From contig NZ_FOKR01000016.1 of the NCBI RefSeq assembly GCF_900112195.1, positions 37,358 to 101,357 of the forward strand: a stretch of 64,000 bases of DNA, written 5' to 3'. The notes below the pieces were generated by a model. It was not told where the DNA came from. It saw only the letters and a list, made by a program, of their open reading frames with translations, and did no database searches. Shown here one piece after another: positions 17,742-24,899 of this stretch. Positions within the stretch are counted from its first letter, which is position 1. Every line of letters starts with the position of its first letter. Position numbers and translations under genes: made by a program. The DNA comes from Butyrivibrio sp. YAB3001 (GTDB taxonomy: Bacteria; Bacillota; Clostridia; Lachnospirales; Lachnospiraceae).

Positions 17742-18371
17742 ATGAAGGATAATATTTGTATTGTAGGAATCGCAGGCGGAACAGCATCCGGTAAGACTAC
17801 CATAGTAAGAAGGATAAAAGAGAAATTCGGAGATGATATTGTAGTAATAAATCATGACTCATATTATAAGGCTCATGATGATCTTTCATACGAAGACAGA
17901 TCAAGACTTAACTATGACCATCCTGCATCCTTTGATACAGACCTTATGATAGAAGATGTGAAGAAGCTTAAGAATAATCAGGAAATCGATATGCCTGTAT
18001 ATGACTATACTATTCACAACAGATCCGATGCTACAGTTCATGTGGTTCCCAAGAAGGTTATTATTGTTGAGGGAATTTTGATCCTTGAAAACAGAGAACT
18101 TAGAGATCTTATGGATATTAAGGTCTTTGTTGAGACTGACGCGGATGAGAGACTTATGCGAAGAATCCGCCGTGATATGGTTGAGAGAGCAAGAAGCATA
18201 GAATCTATTCTTACACAGTATTCTGAGACAGTTAAACCTATGCATGAGCAATTTGTTGAACCTAGTAAGAAGTATGCTGATATTATTATTCCAAGAGGTG
18301 GAGAGAATCTTACCGGTATCAGTATCCTTCAGGAGCACCTCAACCTTATGCTGAATACAAAGGAAAAATAA
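17742..18371 (+). CDS. udk: Uridine kinase
   Basis: About 209 residues from the ATG at 17742 (AGGA 6 nt upstream; an in-frame ATG at 17727 would add five residues). It opens with the P-loop GIAGGTASGKTT and has INHDSYYKAHDDL, NYDHPASFDTDLM, MPVYDYTIHNR and VEGILILEN, all typical of uridine/cytidine kinase, which makes UMP or CMP from the nucleoside. RRIRRDMVERARS is the lid region. It is cytosolic. Its place among surface-glycan genes may reflect UDP-sugar demand, but it could simply be a passenger. The next gene starts one base after its stop. Confidence 0.93.
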   Translation: MKDNICIVGIAGGTASGKTTIVRRIKEKFGDDIVVINHDSYYKAHDDLSYEDRSRLNYDHPASFDTDLMIEDVKKLKNNQEIDMPVYDYTIHNRSDATVHVVPKKVIIVEGILILENRELRDLMDIKVFVETDADERLMRRIRRDMVERARSIESILTQYSETVKPMHEQFVEPSKKYADIIIPRGGENLTGISILQEHLNLMLNTKEK

Positions 18372-18372
18372 G

Positions 18373-19578
18373 ATGATAAAAGGTGCTATCGCTATTTTAA
18401 TTATAGCCTTATGGATGTTTATCATTCCGTTTTTGATAGGAATACTGGTAAATGGCATGCTTCCTACGGTTCGCAGGACTGTCGGTATAACTTTTATCCT
18501 GGGATATATGGTTTATTTTGCCATCTTTGAAGTTATCGCGATTCCATGTATGCTTCATTATGTCTACAACGCCTTTTCGTACTGTACAAAGTATTATATG
18601 ATCGTATGCCTCATCCTGTCAGCGCTCGGAATTGGCAAAAGCATTTTTGTTTTAAAAAAAGAAGGATGGACCTATTTATCAATATTTCCAGGAGAAACCC
18701 ATGCAACTTCTCATGATCTTTTAAGTCCAAGGTCAGACCCAAGAATGCTTAGACTTAGTTTTTCTCTGGAGAGCCGCATTTATTGGGGGATATTTGCCGT
18801 GCTGCTTCTTATTCAGGTGATTCTGGCAATAGTTATGTCAAGCTTTGATGGAGATGATGCCTATTATGTGGTGGAGTCGCTTCTTGCTCAACAGGCAGAT
18901 GTGATGAATACAATTCTTCCCTATGTGGGAACTACGACTACACTTGAAATAAGACATGCCCTTGCAGTTATTACAATGTGGATTGCTTTTCTTGCAAGAG
19001 TAAGTGGAATACATGCGACGATAGTTTCACATTCTGTTATTCCTGTGTTGGTAATACCATTCGTATATCTTGTATATGTGGAGATTGCACGTATTCTTTT
19101 TAGAAGAAGACAGGAGATAATTCCTGTATTTATGCTGATCATTTCCATGCTTATGATGTTTGGCAATATCTCAATTTATACGCCTGCTACATTTTTTCTG
19201 ACCAGAACATGGCAGGGGAAGGCTATGGTATGTAACCTGGTATTTCCACTGATCGCGTGGGTATTCTTGTGGATGCTTGAGGATAGCAGAAGAACATCGA
19301 TTTTGGGGAAAAAAGCGGAGAATGAAACTGAGTCTTATGCAGAATACAAGGAAACGAAGCCTTTATACATAATATCTCCATGGATTTTCCTGGCACTTAT
19401 CAATATGTTTTCCGGAATCTGCAGTTCCATGGGAGTTATATATGGAACCGGGCTTATAGGTGTGCTTGTGCTTGTTCTGTTATTATTTGCAAAAGATATA
19501 AAAGTCATTCTTGGAGCAGCTTTGTGCGTTATACCAAATGCTGTATATCTGCTTATATACATGATATTATCGCATTGA
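18373..19578 (+). CDS. DUF6077-like membrane protein, N-terminal part of a split gene
   Basis: A 401-residue polytopic membrane protein with about nine hydrophobic segments. A soluble loop between helices contains SSFDGDDAYYVVESLLAQQADV, a candidate outer-face active site with paired Asp, as in GT-C-like folds. It resembles the clostridial DUF6077 group of unknown function. The frame ends at a single TGA (19576-19578) and stays open in the same frame to 20373. Only three sense codons separate this stop from the next ATG. The full-length product would be about 665 residues. The interruption may be a nonsense mutation, a sequencing error or a real split. Confidence 0.65.
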   Translation: MIKGAIAILIIALWMFIIPFLIGILVNGMLPTVRRTVGITFILGYMVYFAIFEVIAIPCMLHYVYNAFSYCTKYYMIVCLILSALGIGKSIFVLKKEGWTYLSIFPGETHATSHDLLSPRSDPRMLRLSFSLESRIYWGIFAVLLLIQVILAIVMSSFDGDDAYYVVESLLAQQADVMNTILPYVGTTTTLEIRHALAVITMWIAFLARVSGIHATIVSHSVIPVLVIPFVYLVYVEIARILFRRRQEIIPVFMLIISMLMMFGNISIYTPATFFLTRTWQGKAMVCNLVFPLIAWVFLWMLEDSRRTSILGKKAENETESYAEYKETKPLYIISPWIFLALINMFSGICSSMGVIYGTGLIGVLVLVLLLFAKDIKVILGAALCVIPNAVYLLIYMILSH

Positions 19579-19590
19579 TATGAGGTTTTT

Positions 19591-20373
19591 ATGTACGGGA
19601 TTTTTATGGAGTGCTGGGTGGCACTTAAACTATATGGCGGAAATGGCGCATTACTTTTGATGTTTATTGCCTCTGCAATCTATCTGGTTTGCGTCGAGGA
19701 GAGCCTTAAAAAGAAAATTATGCTTGGAATCTTGCCGCTTATATTCTTAGTGGGATTTTTATGTCCTGTAACTAAGATAGTCTATGTTGCGGTATTTGAT
19801 GACGGAAAAGATACTTACTACAGGCTGTTGTGGCTGGTTCCAATGTATATGGTCATTGGCTATGGTGCTTGCAAATTGATTTTTTCTTTAAAAAGATCAA
19901 TGTACCAGAGAATTGCTATTGTCAGTGCCATTGCCATCATCGCGGTGTCCGGTTCACTGGTCTATGCCAGCGAACATGTGAAACTTGCGGAAAATTTATA
20001 TCATATTCCGCAGAAAGTAATTGATATCTGCGATGTTATTTCGCCTGATGATGGTGAGCCGAGGGTAAGAGCTGCATTTCCATCTGAACTTGTACATTTT
20101 GTCAGACAGTATGATACGGATATACTGATGCCATATGGAAGAGAGATGGTTGTTTCTCAGTGGGATTACTATAATCCTGTCTATGAGGTGATGGAAAAAC
20201 CTGAAGTGATTAATGCTGAGGCACTTCTTGGCGCTACAAGAGAGACAAAGTGTAAATATATCATTCTTTCGACAGAACGTAAGATTGATACTGATCTTGA
20301 GAGTATGGGGCTTAATCTGATCGATAGTCTTCATGGATATAATATTTATGAGGATCCGCAATATGACTTTTAA
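19591..20373 (+). CDS. C-terminal part of the split DUF6077-like protein
   Basis: 260 residues in the same reading frame as the preceding gene. Four to five hydrophobic segments include ALKLYGGNGALLLMFIASAI, and DDGKDTYYRLLWLVPMYMV sits on an inter-helix loop; a soluble domain of about 115 residues follows (from SEHVKLAENLYHIP). This looks like the natural second half of the upstream protein rather than a free-standing family. TGAGG stands 5 nt before the ATG, so re-initiation after the TGA is possible and the two parts could still assemble. Its 3' end overlaps the second MBOAT gene by 11 nt. Confidence 0.6.
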   Translation: MYGIFMECWVALKLYGGNGALLLMFIASAIYLVCVEESLKKKIMLGILPLIFLVGFLCPVTKIVYVAVFDDGKDTYYRLLWLVPMYMVIGYGACKLIFSLKRSMYQRIAIVSAIAIIAVSGSLVYASEHVKLAENLYHIPQKVIDICDVISPDDGEPRVRAAFPSELVHFVRQYDTDILMPYGREMVVSQWDYYNPVYEVMEKPEVINAEALLGATRETKCKYIILSTERKIDTDLESMGLNLIDSLHGYNIYEDPQYDF

Positions 20374-21859
20374 TTCTTATGAATTCGTACTTTTATTTAT
20401 GCCGGTTTTTGTGGCTGTTTATATTTTTCTTCGTAAAATTTGGAGATCTAAAAAGAATGTAAGGACGCTGGTTAATCTTTGGATTATACTTGGGTCTTTA
20501 TGTTTTTATATAAGTTTTGGCATGAGCAATCTCGCGATATTACTTATAAGCATTTGCTGGAATGTCTGCACTTCAATTCCAATGAGCTTTATGAGAGACA
20601 GGAATATAAAGCTGACTTTATTCGGAAAAGAGCGCCATATCCAGAATATCTGGCTTTGTATTGGAATAATCGGAAATATTATTCTTTTGCTTTTCTTTAA
20701 ACTTTCAGGCATTTTCCTGCCGATTGCTATCAGTTTTTATACCTTCAATCAGATATCATATATTGTCAATCTTAACAAAGGTGAGATTGAGAAATTTGAA
20801 CCATTATGGTATCTGTCTTATATTCTGTTTTTTCCTAAAATTTTGCAGGGACCAATCATGGAATACACGGACTATAAGAATGAGATAAATATTGCCTGTG
20901 AAAAGAAATTGGACTATGAAGTTCTTCTTAGGGCACTTTTGCTTTTTGCATTTGGGCTTTTTAAGAAAGTAATACTTGCTGATACTTTTGGCGCGGCAGT
21001 TAATTACGGATATGATAATCTTGTAAATCTCGGAAGCCTTGAGGCTGTGCTTACCGCTGTGTTTTATTCATTTCAGCTATATTTTGATTTTAGCGGATAC
21101 TGCGACATGGCTGCGGCCATCAGTCAGATTATAGGCTGTAAGCTTCCGGATAACTTTAATTCTCCATATCAGGCAGTAAATATCGTGGATTTTTGGAAGA
21201 GATGGCATATAACTCTGACAAGATTTTTTACAAGATATGTATATATTCCGCTTGGCGGAAACCGCAAGGGAGATGTGAGAACATATATAAATCTTATGAT
21301 AATATTCCTGCTCAGCGGTTTTTGGCATGGCACAGGATGGACATTTTTAGTATGGGGCGCTATGCATGGCGCTTTGTATGTTGTCACAAGATTTTATGAA
21401 AAGAAGCATAAAGGCACGGATAAAGAAAATAAGGCAGCAGGCAATGCACTGGCAAAAGCAGCTCACTGTGCAAAGGTATTTTTGACTTTTGCCTACGTGA
21501 CAGCTGCCTGGGTGTTCTTCAGAGCAGATAAACTTACTGATGCAGGACTTCTTTTTTATCGTATGGTAACAGGCGGGAAAAAAGCTTTGGCAACAGGATT
21601 TTCCAGCTGCTTTCAGTTGGACGAGCTTTGGTATGCTATCAAGATAACACCAATAATGAAGTTTGGTTTTGCGTGGGATGTGTGTTTGTGGTTTTTTCTT
21701 ATTGTTTCCTGCGTAATGATTTTCTTTTGCAAAAATGCGATTGAATACACGAAAGAGTGCAAGATTGGCATAAAAAGTACGATTCTTACAGCCTTTTTGA
21801 TCGTTTGGTGTGTGGTAAGCCTTGGTGGTGTAAGCACATTTTTGTATATGAATTTCTGA
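20363..21859 (+). CDS. MBOAT family O-acyltransferase (second copy)
   Basis: About 498 residues from the ATG at 20363, chosen because MTFNSYEFVLLFMPV is the common start of this family and GAGGA lies 8 nt upstream; it overlaps the previous gene by 11 nt. The core repeats the family pattern: PIAISFYTFNQISYIVNLNKG, FQLYFDFSGYCDMA, SPYQAVNIVDFWKRWHITLTRFFTRYVYIPLGGNRKG and SGFWHGTGWTFLVWGAMHG with the proposed catalytic His. It is clearly paralogous to the MBOAT at 14713 but diverged, suggesting a different acyl donor, acceptor or polymer. Its likely partner is the SGNH-like gene at 21994. Confidence 0.93.
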   Translation: MTFNSYEFVLLFMPVFVAVYIFLRKIWRSKKNVRTLVNLWIILGSLCFYISFGMSNLAILLISICWNVCTSIPMSFMRDRNIKLTLFGKERHIQNIWLCIGIIGNIILLLFFKLSGIFLPIAISFYTFNQISYIVNLNKGEIEKFEPLWYLSYILFFPKILQGPIMEYTDYKNEINIACEKKLDYEVLLRALLLFAFGLFKKVILADTFGAAVNYGYDNLVNLGSLEAVLTAVFYSFQLYFDFSGYCDMAAAISQIIGCKLPDNFNSPYQAVNIVDFWKRWHITLTRFFTRYVYIPLGGNRKGDVRTYINLMIIFLLSGFWHGTGWTFLVWGAMHGALYVVTRFYEKKHKGTDKENKAAGNALAKAAHCAKVFLTFAYVTAAWVFFRADKLTDAGLLFYRMVTGGKKALATGFSSCFQLDELWYAIKITPIMKFGFAWDVCLWFFLIVSCVMIFFCKNAIEYTKECKIGIKSTILTAFLIVWCVVSLGGVSTFLYMNF

Positions 21860-21901
21860 TGATTAAAGATATAAATAAAAGCGCACAAATACAAACTTAT
21901 T

Positions 21902-21968
21902 CACTGTTACACGAAAAACACAGTAAATGTGTCTTTCAGTGATTGCATTTAAGAATACATATTTTAGA
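21902..21968 (+). promoter_or_regulatory. Conserved leader RNA element, copy A
   Basis: The 60 nt at 21909-21968 align without gaps to 62516-62575 (45 of 60 identical). Helix: 21913-21922 with 21928-21937, interrupted by one A/C mismatch, loop GTAAA. CACTG (21902-21906) can pair with CAGTG (21937-21941) as an outer stem. The loop bases AGTA (21922-21925) can pair with TATT (21960-21963) as a pseudoknot. The element ends 25 nt before the ATG at 21994. I know no riboswitch class with this sequence. Confidence 0.5.
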
Positions 21969-21993
21969 GCTTTGCATTATAGGAAGGAAGCGT

Positions 21994-23118
21994 ATGGGCT
22001 TTGATGAGAAAGATAAAATTCAAAAGGAAATAGCTGATGAAGCAGGTAAAAAGTTCAGAGGGCTTTTTATTTTGCTGCTTGTTCTTGTAATCATGGCCTT
22101 TATAGGTGTAGCGACGCTTGTGGTTTATGTGGATCCGTTTTTTCATTACCACAGTCCGCTTGAGGGATTTCCTTATATTGTTGACAATCAGCTTAGCCAG
22201 AACCCTGGAATGGCGAGAAATATGGATTATAATTCCTGTATAATCGGTTCGTCGATGACAGTTAATTTTGATACAGATGATTTTAAGGATATAATGGGGC
22301 TGGATACGCTAAAGCTTAGTTATAGCGGGGCTTACCCCAAGGATGATTACAATATTCTTTCTATTGTTTTTGATGAAAAGAGCTATGCAAGAAAAGGAAA
22401 TCCGGTGGATGCTGTGTTTTTTGCCCTTGATATTCCCACAATGGCAGCAGATACAGAGACGACCAAGTATCCAAGGCCTGAATATCTGTATGATGATAAT
22501 CTTTTTAATGATGTAAAATATGTGCTAAATAAAGATGTGGTTTTGCAATACATTTTAAGACCTATAATTCAGGGAAAAGGCTCTGATCTTTCGGAAATAT
22601 ATTTTAGCTGGTGGACACCTGAGTATTACAATATTCAATGGGTTATGCATACCTATGAGGAGCCGGCAAAAAATGAGAATGAATTACCCAAAGATGCTCT
22701 TTTAAAAAACACAGAGGATAATCTTGATAAAAATATAATTCCGTTTATAGAACAAAATCCGGATACACAGTTTTATATCTTTTTTCCGCCATACAGCATT
22801 TTGTATTGGCACAATATCATGCAGGAAAATACGTTTGAGGCAACATTTGCCCAGTATCAGTATGTAGCTGACAGGCTGCTTGGCTACGAGAATGTACATC
22901 TTTTTTATTTTCAGAATATGGATGAAGTTACTGATCTGAACAATTATGCGGATTATTCGCACTATAAGCCGGAAATCAACAGATATATGGTAGAATGCTT
23001 TAAAAATGGTGCTCATCAGGTGAAATCATCGGAAGAAATGGCTGATGAACTTCTGAAAATGCGTGATATAATAAATGAGTTTGATTTTAAATGGCTCTTT
23101 TCTGTTGATTGGGGCTAA
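21994..23118 (+). CDS. Membrane-anchored SGNH-like protein, second MBOAT partner
   Basis: About 374 residues from the ATG at 21994, chosen because AGGAAGG lies 6 nt upstream; a longer frame from 21943 would run through a conserved leader element. A cytoplasmic stub of 22 residues precedes one membrane helix (about residues 23-46). Outside, NSCIIGSSMTVNFDTDDF carries the nucleophile Ser of a GSS block, and NYADYSHYKPEINRYM the Asp-x-x-His pair, as in DltD/AlgJ-like proteins. It follows the second MBOAT gene by 134 bp, so the two probably form a second O-acylation module. The leader suggests separate regulation from the MBOAT. Confidence 0.78.
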   Translation: MGFDEKDKIQKEIADEAGKKFRGLFILLLVLVIMAFIGVATLVVYVDPFFHYHSPLEGFPYIVDNQLSQNPGMARNMDYNSCIIGSSMTVNFDTDDFKDIMGLDTLKLSYSGAYPKDDYNILSIVFDEKSYARKGNPVDAVFFALDIPTMAADTETTKYPRPEYLYDDNLFNDVKYVLNKDVVLQYILRPIIQGKGSDLSEIYFSWWTPEYYNIQWVMHTYEEPAKNENELPKDALLKNTEDNLDKNIIPFIEQNPDTQFYIFFPPYSILYWHNIMQENTFEATFAQYQYVADRLLGYENVHLFYFQNMDEVTDLNNYADYSHYKPEINRYMVECFKNGAHQVKSSEEMADELLKMRDIINEFDFKWLFSVDWG

Positions 23119-23206
23119 AGAGCTGTCACAAAATAACTAGGTGTTGTTGAGGACAGTTCCTAATGGATTATAGATATTATAGTCCTTTACTAATTGGAGG
23201 CATATT

Positions 23207-24172
23207 ATGAGAAAAAACAAAAATACGAATCTATCGGATATCCCTGTTTGGGTGCATATTACTCTGGGGAGTATAATAGCGATTGTTATTATTTTTTCAG
23301 TATACAAGCTGATTCGCTGGAATATGGGAACCGCTGAGCTGGATACTACTGATACGGGAAGTTATGAAGTGGAGATAGAGGATCAGATTTTTCTTTTACC
23401 CAAGGAAAAGACGGAAGGGCATGTATTTGATGATGAAGAAACGATTCTCTTTCTTGGAAATGATGCAATAACCTATGACCAGGGAGAGACAGGGGTAACT
23501 GCGCTGGTTTCAAAAAAGCTTGGAGCAACTTGCATAAACTGCGGCTTCCCATCTTCAACAGTTGCACTTGAAAATGCAGAGTATACGGATGATTATCCTC
23601 TTGATGCTTATAGCTTTTATAATGTGGCAGAGAGTATTGTAAATGGCGACTATAGCTTGCTTGATGCTAATGCATCAAAGTTTGAGGATTATACCTATAG
23701 AGGTTCTGTGGACAGATTAAAGAATGTGGATTTTGATAAGGTTGATACAATTGTTATTTACTACAATGCACAGGATTATCTGAATTTGCGAATAGGAATG
23801 AATCCGGATAATGATGTTGACCCAATTACCTACAGTGGAGCACTGAATGCAGGCATCAAGGCGATTCAGGAGAAATACCCATATATAAGGATAGTATGCA
23901 TGTCCTTTACAATGTGTTACTCATATGATGCAAGTGGCGCTATTGTAAGTGGAGACAGATATGACTTTGGAAATGGTAAGCTTACTACTTATCGTCAGTT
24001 CATGATAGATGTTTCGGGCGCAACAGGAGTGTCATTTGTGGATAATTATTATGGAACGATTCATGAAGATAACAGCGCTGAGTGGATGCTTGATAATATA
24101 CATGTCAATGCCAAGTGTAATGAGCATATTGCAGAACATTTTGTAAATGTAATTTATAAGAATAATCCATAA
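23207..24172 (+). CDS. SGNH-fold protein lacking the nucleophile Ser
   Basis: 321 residues with one N-terminal membrane helix (about 17-35) and an extracellular SGNH-like domain. It resembles the lipoprotein at 11598: ILFLGNDAITYDQGETGVTALVSKKL aligns with its VMVFFGDSQIANG block, IVIYYNAQDYL with the GAND block, and LDNIHVNAKCNEHIAEHF with the terminal DNIHLT block. The GDS is GND here (residues 84-86), so the catalytic Ser is Asp while Asp and His at the end remain. A binding or regulatory role, or altered chemistry, is likelier than ordinary esterase activity. GGAGG lies 7 nt before the ATG. Confidence 0.7.
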   Translation: MRKNKNTNLSDIPVWVHITLGSIIAIVIIFSVYKLIRWNMGTAELDTTDTGSYEVEIEDQIFLLPKEKTEGHVFDDEETILFLGNDAITYDQGETGVTALVSKKLGATCINCGFPSSTVALENAEYTDDYPLDAYSFYNVAESIVNGDYSLLDANASKFEDYTYRGSVDRLKNVDFDKVDTIVIYYNAQDYLNLRIGMNPDNDVDPITYSGALNAGIKAIQEKYPYIRIVCMSFTMCYSYDASGAIVSGDRYDFGNGKLTTYRQFMIDVSGATGVSFVDNYYGTIHEDNSAEWMLDNIHVNAKCNEHIAEHFVNVIYKNNP

Positions 24173-24183
24173 GGAATTGTTTT

Positions 24184-24552
24184 ATGAAAAAGAAAATTCG
24201 ATTTTTAGACTTTTTATTCCTTCAGGGAGCTGTCATAGTGTATTCACTTTCAACTGTTGCGGCCAAACTTGCATCTGAACATGAGTTTTTATCATTTAAA
24301 TATATTTTGTTCTTTGGACTGGAATTTGTGATCCTTGCTCTATATGCCATAATCTGGCAGCAGATAATAAAGAAATTTCAATTATCTATTGCCTGCGCCA
24401 ATAAGGCGGTTACACTATTGTGGTCCATGCTTTGGAATTTCATTATTTTTTCACAGGGGATAACGGTGTTTAAGGTGATTGGAGTTATCTTTGTTGTGCT
24501 CGGAGTAATGGTCATGAATTCTGAAGAAGGCAGTAGGGAGGAATCAAATTGA
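24184..24552 (+). CDS. Small EmrE/ArnE-like membrane protein, subunit 1
   Basis: 122 residues with four hydrophobic segments, the size and layout of small multidrug resistance/EamA-like half transporters. The first helix contains LFLQGAVIVYSLSTVAAKLAS and the last VIGVIFVVLGVMVM. The next gene encodes a similar four-helix protein and overlaps this one by four bases, so a heterodimer is likely, as for ArnE/ArnF, which flip a lipid-linked sugar. Given the polysaccharide setting, flipping of an undecaprenyl-phosphate sugar is an attractive but unproven role; drug or polyamine efflux is the alternative. The conserved membrane Glu of drug exporters is not evident in helix 1. Confidence 0.65.
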   Translation: MKKKIRFLDFLFLQGAVIVYSLSTVAAKLASEHEFLSFKYILFFGLEFVILALYAIIWQQIIKKFQLSIACANKAVTLLWSMLWNFIIFSQGITVFKVIGVIFVVLGVMVMNSEEGSREESN

Positions 24553-24896
24553 TCAGTATATATTTCTTTATGATGATCATATCAGAATTTGTTTCAGCAA
24601 GTTCACAGATGCTCCTTAAAAAGAGTGCGGGAAAGGAATACCGCAGTTTTATAAGAGAATATCTTAACGGATGGGTTATCTGTGGATATGGACTTTTATT
24701 TCTGGCTATGGTCATATCTATATTTTGCTATAGCGGACTGGGATATATGGGGGTAGTGGTTCTTGAACCGATAAACTATATTCTGGTCATGATAATGTCG
24801 AGAATTTTTTTCAAAGAGAAGATAACAAAGAAAAAGCTGCTTGGAGTTATGCTTATTATTTGTGGAATTGTGATCTTTTACGGAGCGAGAGGATAA
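24549..24896 (+). CDS. Small EmrE/ArnF-like membrane protein, subunit 2
   Basis: 115 residues, four hydrophobic segments. FFMMIISEFVSASSQMLLKKSAG resembles the first helix of SMR/ArnE-type proteins, including a membrane Glu, and VVVLEPINYILVMIMSRIFFKEKITKKKLLGVMLIICGIVIF the EamA-like second half. The start is TTG at 24549, overlapping the upstream stop (TTGA) with GGAGG 7 nt before it, which makes the rare start convincing and indicates translational coupling. The two proteins most likely form one transporter. Confidence 0.7.
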   Translation: MISIYFFMMIISEFVSASSQMLLKKSAGKEYRSFIREYLNGWVICGYGLLFLAMVISIFCYSGLGYMGVVVLEPINYILVMIMSRIFFKEKITKKKLLGVMLIICGIVIFYGARG

Positions 24897-24899
24897 GGC

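Noticed and set aside
19576..19600. Selenocysteine readthrough at the TGA in the DUF6077-like gene
   Set aside because: No SECIS-like hairpin follows the TGA and the family is not known for selenocysteine; mutation, error or gene split is simpler.
21909..21968. Known c-di-GMP riboswitch
   Set aside because: The conserved GEMM-I core sequences are absent and the element is too short; it does not resemble the class II aptamer either.
21943..21993. N-terminal extension of the second SGNH partner
   Set aside because: It would translate through the conserved leader element, and AGGAAGG precisely precedes the ATG at 21994.
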